Source of the DNA: an uncultured Bacteroidales bacterium
GTDB taxonomy: Bacteria > Bacteroidota > Bacteroidia > Bacteroidales > Bacteroidaceae
Direction of reading: 5' to 3'
NCBI GenBank assembly: GCA_937995875.1
Contig: CALKIW010000190.1
Location: 1 to 32,909 of the forward strand
DNA length: 32,909 bases
The translations under genes were made by a program, and so were the position numbers. The notes under the pieces are model-generated. The model ran no database searches, was not told the DNA's origin, and saw only the letters and a list, made by a program, of their open reading frames with translations. Each line of letters starts with the position of its first letter. Position 1 is the first letter of the stretch. Below are positions 24,060 to 32,172 of the stretch, piece by piece.

Positions 24060-24299
24060 TTATAACTCTACAAACTGTAGTTTTTATAAATTTAGAAAGC
24101 CAAAGGGAGCACTCCCGACATTACCACGATCGATGGTAGCAGCGTTTTTGACGCCGCATTCCGCGTGTCAAACGTCAGAAGGGACTGACAAAGATGTCAA
24201 GTTTATTGGTCAAAATCGTCTCCATGGCGTTCACCCAATCAGAAAGCCAAATCCTTTATTCTGCCTATCATAACGCCTTTTTACTCTCCGAAAATTAAC

Positions 24300-24560
24300 G
24301 AAGCTCTGCGGCAAGGCCTTATTCGCACTGCCTCTAAAGCCCAACCGCAACGCCATGAAGGCCGTATCGTCCTGCCGTTAGGCCTCTGTCGCGTTGTCAT
24401 TAGATAGTGAAGGGCAAGCCTCTATTAGAGACAAAAAGTGAACTAAAAGCATATGCACACATAACACGCTACACATCAACAAGTTGCATAAAACGCTCAA
24501 AATTCACGTTTTTCAATCCAAAGTATGTTCGTTTTTAAATAAGCGCAGGATTTCAGAGTC
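24300..24560 (-). repeat. Dispersed intergenic element, copy 3 (diverged)
   Basis: Four consecutive units start at 24306, 24328, 24351 and 24372 (steps 22, 23, 21): CTGCGGCAAGGCCTTATTCG, then CTGCCTCTAAAGCCCAACCG, then CGCCATGAAGGCCGTATCG, then CTGCCGTTAGGCCTCTGTCG. The right flank, read on the minus strand, carries TGCAACTTG followed by TTG, as in copy 1 (CTGCAACTTGCTG at about 3560), at a comparable distance from the units. The flank is otherwise much diverged, so the boundary is approximate and only the unit block is firm. Confidence 0.5.
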
Positions 24561-24738
24561 TTTGTCCACATATTTCAAAGGAATTTTCCAGCAAAAACAG
24601 GGAGTTGGTAGGGAAGGCATGGAAAACAGCTGGACCTATTTTCAGCAGGTTGCGCAACGTGGCCGTGCTCCTCTCATCATTCCAACCGCTACTCTCTCCT
24701 CATAGGAACAGGGGAGCTATCAGGAGGGGGATAATAGT

Positions 24739-24775
24739 TTCGTGCGATACAGGGACCTTCCCTATATCGCACGAA
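24739..24775. repeat. Long inverted repeat, 17-bp arms with 3-nt loop
   Basis: The arms are TTCGTGCGATACAGGGA (24739-24755) and TCCCTATATCGCACGAA (24759-24775), with one mismatch and loop CCT. No T-run follows on either strand, so it does not look like an intrinsic terminator. It lies about 190 bp beyond the end of the beta-barrel gene and about 345 bp from the repeat units. It could be an RNA processing or mRNA 3'-end hairpin, a protein-binding palindrome or a repeat seen once in this window. Confidence 0.6.
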
Positions 24776-24963
24776 GTTATAGATTGTTCAGCATGAAAAT
24801 AACACCATGCCAGATGCAAATGGAAAACTTGTGAATGTAAACGTATTCCTTTCTCTCCAAGTTTTGATATTGCTTATGCCACAAATCTAAAACCTCCGGC
24901 AGAAGCCCTCCCGCTCCGGAAGATATAACAGGAGAGAAATTCGGCGTTTAAAAGAAGTTTTCC

Positions 24964-25602
24964 TTAGAAAAAGTAGGCTACTGAAACCTGCCAAGCATTG
25001 GTCTTGCCATCCATAACGGAATCATAACTCTTGGTGAGCACATTCATCACCTTAGCCTCTCCGGTCTTGCCTGCCGCGATGTTGTAGCTGGCTGAGAGTT
25101 GCAAATGGTTGATGAGCGACGCACCAACACCCACATTGACGCTAAAGCTCGACTTCTTCAGCTGAAAAGTGTTGTTATAATCTGCTTTGCTGGTCCAGGA
25201 AAAATCTCTGTCACCTACATTGAATCCAAACTGCGGACCGGCAAAGAAATACAGACTGGCAAGGCTGCCAAGTCCAACCCCGTAGCGGGCATTAATGGGG
25301 AGAACTATCTGCTGGCGTTTCACAGTAGTCTCACCACCCTGTTGCGCAGCGTCTTCCACTTTGGAAGATTGCTGCTCGTAGAGCGCGGAAGCGTCAAGAC
25401 TGAGCCCCGTAACAGGCAGACCTATCTTCAGTGTTGGGCCGATATGCCAACCGGTACGGTTGTTACTGTCGAACAAGTCGTTATCAAAACTTATCTTTGA
25501 AACACTGAGTCCGCCCTTCAGACCAAACTTCACTTGCGCGTTTGCCTGCTGAACAAATAACATAGACACAGCAAGCAGCATGAGTGATAAATACTTCTTC
25601 AT
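24964..25602 (-). CDS. Outer-membrane beta-barrel protein (PorT-like fold, small porin family)
   Basis: 212 aa. A signal peptide is clear: MKKYLSLMLLAVSMLFVQQA then NAQ, with cleavage likely after residue 22. The mature part starts VKFGLKGGLSVSKISF, the usual first strand of OMP_b-brl_2 proteins, and alternates hydrophobic strands such as WHIGPTLKIGLP, LSLDASALYEQQS, GSLASLYFFAGPQFGFN, FSVNVGVGASLINHLQLSAS. The C-terminus ends in a strand with terminal Phe (WQVSVAYFF), the barrel-assembly signal. An 8-strand barrel is likely. It follows gldN by 78 bp on the same strand, with a weak hairpin between. A part in type IX secretion is possible by position only; many such barrels are unrelated. Confidence 0.8.
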   Translation of the reverse strand: MKKYLSLMLLAVSMLFVQQANAQVKFGLKGGLSVSKISFDNDLFDSNNRTGWHIGPTLKIGLPVTGLSLDASALYEQQSSKVEDAAQQGGETTVKRQQIVLPINARYGVGLGSLASLYFFAGPQFGFNVGDRDFSWTSKADYNNTFQLKKSSFSVNVGVGASLINHLQLSASYNIAAGKTGEAKVMNVLTKSYDSVMDGKTNAWQVSVAYFF

Positions 25603-25642
25603 AAATTAACTGATTGATTACATTGTATAGAATAAACGTTTT

Positions 25643-25669
25643 CAAAACCGAAAGTCACCGTATTTCGGT
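25643..25669 (-). terminator. Weak hairpin between gldN and the beta-barrel gene
   Basis: On the minus strand ACCGAAA and TTTCGGT (7 bp) close a 9-nt loop and are followed by only four T. It begins 12 bp after the gldN stop. It may partly end the T9SS transcript. Confidence 0.35.
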
Positions 25670-25680
25670 ACAAAAATGTA

Positions 25681-26733
25681 TTAGTGACGCTGCCGACGAA
25701 CTGTGACACGAGCCGAAGATCCACTGGAGGTGTTGGACGAACGGCGACGGTTTTTCACCTTTACGCTCTTGCCGCTACCACCCGCACGACGGTTTTTTCT
25801 GATAGTCTTCAGCTGTTTCTTATCCAAACCGGCGATGGAATCGAGCGAATCCTTGCGAGCCTGATCACCCCACATGGCTTTCTCGAAGTCTCTGATTTCG
25901 TGTTCGATGCGCAGCTGCTCCTTAGACAGCTTAGCTGTGTCGCCTCCGGCGATCTGAGCAAGTGTCTGCCCAAGCATATTGGTGGTTTTATAAATCTTAC
26001 CCTTGTAGGCGTTTATCGTGAAATAATCGTCGAGGCTCATGGTAGCCGCGTTGTTGAGGTTGCTGGTCATAATGGTTTGTTTGGCAAGAAACGGAGCCAG
26101 CTCATCATACTTCACCCAGAACAGGGGGTACTTCGTGGTGCTCTCACCAAAATCGTCGTCACGATACATCACGGGGCAAATGGCCTGCACCTGCGTGCGG
26201 AAGGTGGCTGTGGACTGGTCATAATAGGCACTTTCTTTGATGAAATAGCCTTTTACCTCGCCCGACGGAATGTCGCTGTTGTCTATGTGCACGCCCCGAT
26301 CAGTGCGCTCATAATAGATATTATAGTCGTCCAGAAACTTCAGAGGATTGATGCGCAAAGACTCATCAAAACGCTCGTTGCCCGTATTCACATCGTAGGA
26401 ATAGGCTGCAATGCCACCGTAACGGGGCCCGGCCATGATGAGTTTGAACAAATAGGTAAAGAGATTCATCTGCGTACCGAGTGGCTCAACGGGGTAATAA
26501 AGTCCTGCGTTGGCATCGTCGTTGAGGTCCAACTCACGATACACGTCACGACGCCACACCACATCCTCGTTCATCTTTGCCTCTGTGGGAAAGGATATTT
26601 GAGCACGGGTCGTCATGTTGTTTCTATTCGATTGCTGTGCAGCTGCTGCCTGCTGCTCACGTCGTGCCTTTGGCTGAGCGGTAGCGTCCAGCGTGAGACA
26701 AGCGATAAATAGCACTAAAAGTATTCTTTTCAT
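25681..26733 (-). CDS. gldN: Type IX secretion ring protein GldN/PorN
   Basis: 350 aa periplasmic protein with signal peptide MKRILLVLFIACLTLDATAQ. It has the GldN core: VVWRRDVYRELDLNDDANAG, YPVEPLGTQMNLFTYLFKLI, then VHIDNSDIPSGEVKGYFIKE and CPVMYRDDDFGESTTKYPLF, and FEKAMWGDQARKDSLDS. In Porphyromonas, PorN binds the lipoprotein PorK and both form large rings under the outer membrane. The last 45 or so residues are strongly basic and Ser/Gly-rich (KTIRKNRRAGGSGKSVKVKN then RRRSSNTSSGSS), looking like a flexible tail. It is the last of the five core genes, 115 bp after gldM, the largest gap in the cluster. Confidence 0.92.
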   Translation of the reverse strand: MKRILLVLFIACLTLDATAQPKARREQQAAAAQQSNRNNMTTRAQISFPTEAKMNEDVVWRRDVYRELDLNDDANAGLYYPVEPLGTQMNLFTYLFKLIMAGPRYGGIAAYSYDVNTGNERFDESLRINPLKFLDDYNIYYERTDRGVHIDNSDIPSGEVKGYFIKESAYYDQSTATFRTQVQAICPVMYRDDDFGESTTKYPLFWVKYDELAPFLAKQTIMTSNLNNAATMSLDDYFTINAYKGKIYKTTNMLGQTLAQIAGGDTAKLSKEQLRIEHEIRDFEKAMWGDQARKDSLDSIAGLDKKQLKTIRKNRRAGGSGKSVKVKNRRRSSNTSSGSSARVTVRRQRH

Positions 26734-26848
26734 TATCTATTTATTGTTCTTTCTGTTGATTGTTATCATTGCAGTTGATGGGAGGAAATGAGAACGTAAA
26801 GGAGCAAACACGATGAACGCTGATCTGTTGTTCCATAAGTTATGCCCA

Positions 26849-28405
26849 TCATCTCATCTTGACTTCCATAGCTCCGGGCAAAGTTCGGGTGATACCATCG
26901 GGGCCTGCAGCCTTCACCTCCGTGATATAGAAGCGGCGACCTCGCGATAAGCGGCGGAACTGCCCACGCATTCTTTCGGTGAAGCTATCGCCCTCAGATG
27001 CCATCTGCACGGCATTGCCCATATTATCATAGAACACAGCGGAAAAACCGGTCACCTTGAATTGGATGTCAAGAATACCGTCGTCGATAGCCGCATTCAG
27101 GCGCGAAGCACCCATGAGGGCGGCCTTGGTGAGGTTGCCACCCTTGTATCTATCGGTGCCGATAGCGATGTATGGTGTCGGATCGGGCAGTTTGCGCACC
27201 TTAAACGTGAACGGCGGAAAAGAGCGGACCTTGCCTCCATCGCGCGCAGACACCGTGAACGTGACATCGCGACCCACTGCCGACGGCACAGCAATATAAC
27301 GTCCGGCTCCTGTGGCATTGAGTGTGCCACCGCTCATCGACACGGAAACGGCATTTTGCGGCACTCCGGGAACACTCACGCTGATGGGATTTTTGAAACC
27401 GGCATAGAGCACATTCATCAGGTCGGCAGCCAACGTAGCACCACCGGGAACAGGAATCACACTGTACTTCTGACTGAAATCACGACGAAGAATATCGCCA
27501 TTCGCATTGCGCATCAGGATGTATCCGTTGAACTGATGCTCGCCAACGCCACCGGCCGTAAAACTGTATTGTCCGTTGCTGGTATTTACTCTGGTGCCAT
27601 TGACGTAGATTTCGGGCTGCTTGGTCGTATCCATTGCAGCCATCACAATGTTGGCAGAAAACCGTTCTCCGGGATAAAGGGTCGTCTTTTCGGGCACGAC
27701 AAAGGCCGAGAGTTTATTGACACGAATATCCTTGAGGTCAATGTTGGAAATCAAAGTATGAAGAACTCCACCCTCTGCATGCCGCACGTCGTTCTGCAAC
27801 TTGGACAGCAGCGTCACGGCGGCCGCCACAGGCATATTCTCGAACATATATTCCTGCCAATTTTTTCCCAAAGTGTTGGGCTTCTTGGGAACGATAGTGG
27901 CAAGACTGCTGGCAATAAGTTTGCGTTGTTCGGGGTCGTTTACATAATTGAGAATACGACTGCGAAAGGAGTTGATGGCATTGTAGAGTTGTTGTCCCTT
28001 ACCCGTAATCGGAGCAAGCATCACCGTCCCGGCGGCATCGACATTGTCGTTATTCTCCGCGTCGGCCAAAGTAGCATCTTTGCCACTGGCCTCTCTCACA
28101 ATGGCCAATTTCAGTTCTTCGGCAAGGTTGTAGAGCGAATCGCTCATGTTTTTTACATCGGTAGCCTTGTCGAACCAAGCTTTTACCTTAGTCGGATTAG
28201 CCGCCAACTGGTCTTTGAAATCGCTATATAGTGCCGCGTTTTCACTCGATGCGTTATTGGTGGTACGTGCCAGACTTTCCTCCACTACAGCAAAGCCGTT
28301 GAGCACTTCGGTAGAGATGTTCAGGGCGAGCATGGCCAGCAAGACGATATACATAAGATTGATCATCTTCTGACGGGGACTGATCGGTCTTTTCTTTATT
28401 GCCAT
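26849..28405 (-). CDS. gldM: Type IX secretion motor protein GldM/PorM
   Basis: 518 aa inner-membrane protein with one N-terminal helix (KMINLMYIVLLAMLALNIST, about residues 14-33) and a long periplasmic part of four domains. The first, helical, domain includes TEVLNGFAVVEESLARTTNN; the later beta-rich domains include SAFVVPEKTTLYPGERF and FPPFTFKVRKLPDPTPYIAI. The final part ends in GRRFYITEVKAAGPDG. Its single helix pairs with GldL to form the proton-driven rotary motor, and the periplasmic stalk reaches the GldK/GldN ring. Length and order are normal. It follows gldL by 52 bp. Confidence 0.94.
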   Translation of the reverse strand: MAIKKRPISPRQKMINLMYIVLLAMLALNISTEVLNGFAVVEESLARTTNNASSENAALYSDFKDQLAANPTKVKAWFDKATDVKNMSDSLYNLAEELKLAIVREASGKDATLADAENNDNVDAAGTVMLAPITGKGQQLYNAINSFRSRILNYVNDPEQRKLIASSLATIVPKKPNTLGKNWQEYMFENMPVAAAVTLLSKLQNDVRHAEGGVLHTLISNIDLKDIRVNKLSAFVVPEKTTLYPGERFSANIVMAAMDTTKQPEIYVNGTRVNTSNGQYSFTAGGVGEHQFNGYILMRNANGDILRRDFSQKYSVIPVPGGATLAADLMNVLYAGFKNPISVSVPGVPQNAVSVSMSGGTLNATGAGRYIAVPSAVGRDVTFTVSARDGGKVRSFPPFTFKVRKLPDPTPYIAIGTDRYKGGNLTKAALMGASRLNAAIDDGILDIQFKVTGFSAVFYDNMGNAVQMASEGDSFTERMRGQFRRLSRGRRFYITEVKAAGPDGITRTLPGAMEVKMR

Positions 28406-28457
28406 TTACAATTTGTTCTTTGTGTAGGGGTGCGGAACTTTAGAATTGGAAGATGCG

Positions 28458-29285
28458 CTATTGGTCATTGCCTTGCAGGGTCTGCGGAGCAGATGGCTCC
28501 GGAGTGGCTTTTGGGGCGCCCATAGGCATATTTACGGTCATGGCTTCAATCATGCGAGCATATATCCGGTTAAGTTTCTCTATCTGCTGTGCCATTCTTC
28601 GGCTTTGTTCGTTGATTTGATCAATAGTGCCGATCTGCTGACTGGCACCCTTGAGTTGCATCTCGTAAACCTTGCTGATACCCGTGAGCGTGCGGTTGAG
28701 GTTCTCCATCTCCTCGCTGTCACGAGTGAGACGGCTGCTCTGGGCATTCACTTTTTCAAGGGTTTCGACCAGTTTATTAAGTTCGTCTACATAGTTGGAC
28801 TGAGCCTCGTTGAGGGCTTCGGCTTCCTCGGCAGACATCTGGGGCACATAATTGGAAGCCGACATGGTTGCTTGCGCTGCATTTGCAGCAGTCTGTGTCT
28901 CGATAGGAGAACCTGTATAAGGCTGGCCGGTTGCAGCGACCGCCGCAGCCGTCTCTTCTGTTGCAGCACCGTCACTATCTTTTGAATAAGACACCACTCC
29001 GGTTTCCAAATATTCTTCTGTAACTCGCGTTGGAATCTCACGCCCGTCGGCAGTCTTGTCGAAAGGACGGTCGAAAGCCGAGATAAAAAACACCGCAACC
29101 TCAGTACCCATGCCAATAAACAGCATGATATTGGCACCCGGAAGGTGGGTCAGCTTAAAGAGAGCACCCAAGATAACGACTGAGGCACCCCAACTGTAGG
29201 CATAGTTGAGGAATGTCTGGCCGGCAACAGTATCCATCCATTTCTGGAGACGATACACTAAATTGTATTTGCTATAATTAGACAT
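28458..29285 (-). CDS. gldL: Type IX secretion motor protein GldL/PorL
   Basis: 275 aa inner-membrane motor component. Two helices lie near the N-terminus: FLNYAYSWGASVVILGALFK (about 25-44) and ANIMLFIGMGTEVAVFFISA (about 51-70). Lys44 and Glu62 fall inside or at the edge of these helices. They correspond to the conserved charged pair used for proton-motive-force coupling in characterised GldL proteins. A Thr/Ala/Gln-rich linker (about 100-150) joins them to a cytosolic coiled coil (about 155-250, LNEAQSNYVDELNKLVETLE). It starts 5 bp after the gldK stop, so the two are almost certainly translated from one message. Confidence 0.94.
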   Translation of the reverse strand: MSNYSKYNLVYRLQKWMDTVAGQTFLNYAYSWGASVVILGALFKLTHLPGANIMLFIGMGTEVAVFFISAFDRPFDKTADGREIPTRVTEEYLETGVVSYSKDSDGAATEETAAAVAATGQPYTGSPIETQTAANAAQATMSASNYVPQMSAEEAEALNEAQSNYVDELNKLVETLEKVNAQSSRLTRDSEEMENLNRTLTGISKVYEMQLKGASQQIGTIDQINEQSRRMAQQIEKLNRIYARMIEAMTVNMPMGAPKATPEPSAPQTLQGNDQ

Positions 29286-29290
29286 AATGT

Positions 29291-30736
29291 TTATCTCTTT
29301 TTTTGTTTACCTGTAATGGAGTTGGCCAATGAGCGAACACAACGGAAACCTATATACGAGCGGGGCTGATTTTGGTATTCCCACGTGCGCCAAGCCGATC
29401 GGATATAGCTTTCCGGGTCTTTCCATGAGCCTCCGCGCACGCTTTTCTTCTTGAGATGGTAAGGATCTTCCTTAGCTGCATTGTACTTGAGCTGTGGATT
29501 CAGGTCGTTCATGGCGTTCACACCTGCTTCGGTATAAATGGTACTGGTCCATTCGGCTACGTTTCCGGCCATATCGTAGAGGCCATTACTGTTGGGCGAA
29601 TAACTGGCAACCTTACTGGAAATCAAGTTTCCATCCTTAGTATAATTGCCTCGATCCGGTTTAAAGTTAGCATAAAAGCAGCCATCTCCATTGGCGACAG
29701 CTTCATTCTCCCAAGGAAACTCGTTCTGATCCTTCCCACGAGCAGCATACTCCCACTCTGCCTCAGTAGGCAGGCGATAGCGTTGGATATAACGAGCCTC
29801 TGCACCCAACCCCTTGAGCAGATAATCTGTACGCCAAGCACAGAAAGCGTTGGCCTGTTCCCACGTCACCCCAACGACAGGATAATCGTTGTAGGCTGCA
29901 TTGGAAAAATAGTTGCGGAGATAGGTTTCGTTCTCGGAATTCTGAAAATCATTGACCCATACCGTTGTGTCAGGATAGATATTCACAATATAAGTGTTCA
30001 GGAAGTCCCAAGGACCGGATAGTTCTCGGTTGATGGTTTCGCTCACAATACGTCCTTCGTCGTCGATATAAGCAGTATCCTTGCTAATCATCACAACTTC
30101 GTTGGGGTCAATGACATCATCTGTATTGAGGTTGCGCTCCGCCGGATTCAAACGATTGCGACGTAAGGCCGCCGTTACATAATCATATATTTCGAACTTA
30201 TAGTTCATCTGCCTGTAATCGAGTAGCTTTTCACCCGTCACAGGATTGGTAACATACAGACTTTCGATAGCGCGCTCCTCATCCTCATTGGGCTTGCGTG
30301 GCAGGCGTTTGTTCCAATTCAAATGCGGTGTAACAGGGTCGCCGTACTTGTCCTCCGTAATCATGTAGGTCTCATCACCACCATAGGATGGGTCGGCCAA
30401 ACGGGTGCGAAGAATACTGTCGCGTACCCACATAACAAACTGCTTGTACTGCGAATTGGTTATCTCGGTTTCGTCCATCCAAAATCCATCTACGGAAATA
30501 TCGCGCACCGGCGTCTTTTTACCCCAAAGGCTGTCTTGCCCATTCAAGCCCATCTTCAGATAGCCTCGATTGATGCGCACCATGCCGTATGGAGTAGGTT
30601 CCGAGAATGTTTTGCCACTCACTCCTACGACCTCACCACCCTTTCCGGAAGCCGATGCCGACTTGGCACTGAAACATCCGGAAAGCACTGCTGTGAATGT
30701 CAGCAGGCATAAAGCCATGATTAAATTCTTTTTCAT
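29291..30736 (-). CDS. gldK: Type IX secretion lipoprotein GldK/PorK
   Basis: 481 aa outer-membrane lipoprotein. The signal peptide ends in the lipobox LSGC with Cys21 as lipid site (MKKNLIMALCLLTFTAVLSG then C). The body is a formylglycine-generating-enzyme-like (FGE-sulfatase) domain, with EITNSQYKQFVMWVRDS near residue 90 and the C-terminal YRLPTEAEWEYAARG, GLYDMAGNVAEWTSTIY, SVRGGSWKDPESYIRSAWR and IGFRCVRS. The domain is structural here: the redox chemistry of true FGE is not expected. GldK forms rings with GldN. It comes 42 bp after porP and 5 bp before gldL. Confidence 0.94.
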   Translation of the reverse strand: MKKNLIMALCLLTFTAVLSGCFSAKSASASGKGGEVVGVSGKTFSEPTPYGMVRINRGYLKMGLNGQDSLWGKKTPVRDISVDGFWMDETEITNSQYKQFVMWVRDSILRTRLADPSYGGDETYMITEDKYGDPVTPHLNWNKRLPRKPNEDEERAIESLYVTNPVTGEKLLDYRQMNYKFEIYDYVTAALRRNRLNPAERNLNTDDVIDPNEVVMISKDTAYIDDEGRIVSETINRELSGPWDFLNTYIVNIYPDTTVWVNDFQNSENETYLRNYFSNAAYNDYPVVGVTWEQANAFCAWRTDYLLKGLGAEARYIQRYRLPTEAEWEYAARGKDQNEFPWENEAVANGDGCFYANFKPDRGNYTKDGNLISSKVASYSPNSNGLYDMAGNVAEWTSTIYTEAGVNAMNDLNPQLKYNAAKEDPYHLKKKSVRGGSWKDPESYIRSAWRTWEYQNQPRSYIGFRCVRSLANSITGKQKKR

Positions 30737-30778
30737 ATATCTTTATATATCCCTCTTTGCTATATAGATTTTATTCTA

Positions 30779-31735
30779 TTACAATATTCTGACGCTCTTA
30801 TGGAGGTTTCTGCCTTTCTTGACAAGATTGATATCATGCTGATAACCAATATGTAACTCATGGCTACCATTGCCGGGATTGATAGCTGAAGTATAAACTT
30901 CATAACTATAGCCTAACATGATGCCATGAAAGCTACCGCCAATCATCACCGTTACCGAATTGGTGGGACTGTAGCCCACACCTCCATACATCACCTTTTC
31001 ATCGTTGGTATAGACCAACCGACCCGTCACATCCGCACGATAAGCTACCATATCCGTGCGTACAAGGAACGAAGGCTTTATAGTTAAAAACGGGTTGCGC
31101 AGTTTAATATTGTATCCTCCCGTTAAATAATACGTTCGATCTATCTGTAATTCATTGGTTTCACCCAAGTTTACAAGCGGTGCCGTAAGATGTTGCACTG
31201 AGGCACCCACATACAAATCTCCACGTTTATAATACATTCCCGCACCAATGTCGAGCGCATTACCGTTGATTTTCGAAGTCGAAAAGGCCGGATCACTGGA
31301 ATCTTCTACGTCTATCTTGCTTCCATCAAAGTTTTCACTAAGCATTCCCACTTGTACGCCAGCACTCATTTGTCCACCGAAGAGCTTGAATTTAAGCGCA
31401 TATTGCAATGCGAGTTTCTGATGGGTGAAGAGACCTATTTTATCATTCATCAACTGAATGCCTACGCCATGATACGTCTTCATAGCATAGAACGGCATAT
31501 CGGCCGATGCGTATGCCGTTTGTGGATTATGTTCAAAACCGGCTAAATCAAGCGCATAGGCAACCGATACATTGATCTTCGGCTGCTTCCCCACTGCTCC
31601 AGGATTATACGAAGTCTCCATATCAAAGTAATGACTGAAAGAAGGGTCATACTGTGCATAGCTCGTTATCGCTGTACCTGTCAGTAATAATATTATAATC
31701 CAAATGCGTTTAAACACATTCTTATAACGTGGCAT
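30779..31735 (-). CDS. porP: PorP/SprF family type IX secretion outer-membrane protein
   Basis: 318 aa. A signal sequence (RIWIIILLLTGTAITSYAQ) is followed by YDPSFSHYFDMETSYNPGAV, the PorP/SprF start, and by NVSVAYALDLAGFEHNPQTA. The rest alternates beta strands, including YHGVGIQLMNDKIGLFTHQK, ALDIGAGMYYKRGDLYVGAS, and the C-terminal SVTVMIGGSFHGIMLGYSYE. A barrel of about 14 strands is expected. PorP associates with the T9SS ring, and SprF-like paralogs help particular cargos. The order with gldK, L, M, N downstream supports the core PorP. I chose the ATG at 31735-31733; a TTG seven codons upstream lies in the T-run of the preceding terminator. I found no usable promoter between that terminator and the ATG. 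Confidence 0.9.
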   Translation of the reverse strand: MPRYKNVFKRIWIIILLLTGTAITSYAQYDPSFSHYFDMETSYNPGAVGKQPKINVSVAYALDLAGFEHNPQTAYASADMPFYAMKTYHGVGIQLMNDKIGLFTHQKLALQYALKFKLFGGQMSAGVQVGMLSENFDGSKIDVEDSSDPAFSTSKINGNALDIGAGMYYKRGDLYVGASVQHLTAPLVNLGETNELQIDRTYYLTGGYNIKLRNPFLTIKPSFLVRTDMVAYRADVTGRLVYTNDEKVMYGGVGYSPTNSVTVMIGGSFHGIMLGYSYEVYTSAINPGNGSHELHIGYQHDINLVKKGRNLHKSVRIL

Positions 31736-31754
31736 ACCCAAAAATATTGCATAC

Positions 31755-31785
31755 AAAAAAGCCGTCCTTTAAAATCAAGAACGGC
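31755..31785 (-). terminator. Intrinsic terminator after the DUF2795 gene
   Basis: On the minus strand GCCGTTC and GGACGGC (7 bp, one G-T pair) close a loop of about 11 nt and are followed by six T. It lies 21 bp after the DUF2795 stop and 20 bp before porP, separating the two. Confidence 0.75.
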
Positions 31786-31806
31786 ATTTTATAATGTTTA
31801 TTTAAC

Positions 31807-32028
31807 TTAATATTCTTCTTCATCCCAAAGGAAGTCATCTTTTGTTGGATAGTCGGGCCATATATCTTCTATATTATCATACACTTCGCCCTCATCCTCT
31901 ATCTCTTGTAAATTCTCCAGCACTTCTGCCGGGGCACCTGAACGTATAGCGTAATCAATCAATTCTTCCTTTGTTGCTGGCCATGGAGCATCCTCCAGTT
32001 TAGAAGCCAAATCCAGTGTCCAATACAT
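31807..32028 (-). CDS. Small acidic DUF2795 domain protein
   Basis: 73 aa. MYWTLDLASKLEDAPWPATK is followed by ELIDYAIRSGAPAEVLENLQ, which is the DUF2795 fold: a short helical protein with the characteristic PATKEELIDYA turn. The C-terminal third is very acidic (EIEDEGEVYDNIEDIWPDYP, DDFLWDEEEY). No function is established. The longer open frame (start at 32091) would begin upstream of the predicted transcription start (about 32055), so I take the ATG at 32028-32026. It has its own full promoter and terminator and is a single-gene unit. Confidence 0.88.
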   Translation of the reverse strand: MYWTLDLASKLEDAPWPATKEELIDYAIRSGAPAEVLENLQEIEDEGEVYDNIEDIWPDYPTKDDFLWDEEEY

Positions 32029-32061
32029 AGTGTTAAGTTTTATATGAGTTATTTTGTGGCG

Positions 32062-32092
32062 CAAAAATAAACATTTTCTTTGAATTTCCAAA
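32062..32092 (-). promoter_or_regulatory. Full Bacteroidota-type promoter of the DUF2795 gene
   Basis: The minus strand reads TTTG (32092-32089), 19 bp, TATTTTTG (32069-32062). Both boxes and the spacing match the consensus. The start point near 32055 gives a leader of about 27 nt and rules out the longer start of the gene. Confidence 0.72.
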
Positions 32093-32172
32093 CAATTTAC
32101 TATAAATTTTAAGCCCGCTTGATAATAATATCTACATTTCTATAGTTTTGAAATGTTTTTGTCATTATTTTA

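Larger units (their letters stand above)
23961..24963. other. Gene-free 1-kb stretch with repeat copy 3 and a long hairpin
   Basis: No gene is supported; the frames of 63-73 codons around 24484-24796 have no recognisable content. The stretch holds the DUF3737 promoter (24028-24059), 22-bp repeat units (24306-24393) and a hairpin with 17-bp arms (24739-24775). Below the stop of the beta-barrel gene (24964) I see only weak 5-bp hairpins and no convincing terminator. Confidence 0.65.

Noticed and set aside
25684..26712. 342-codon plus-strand frame opposite gldN
   Set aside because: Almost exactly antisense to gldN, with no signal peptide or domain; long shadow frames are common in this codon usage.
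27062..28231. 389-codon plus-strand frame opposite gldM
   Set aside because: Antisense shadow of gldM; no promoter, no domain, unnatural His/Arg-rich composition.
31739..31746. TATTTTTG as the -7 box of porP
   Set aside because: It lies 3 bp from the chosen ATG, so transcription would start at or after the start codon; no -33 box accompanies it.
32134..32160. Plus-strand terminator ACATTTC/GAAATGT followed by T
   Set aside because: AT-rich 7-bp stem with no plus-strand gene upstream, and on the minus strand it lacks a T-run where the neighbouring gene would need it.
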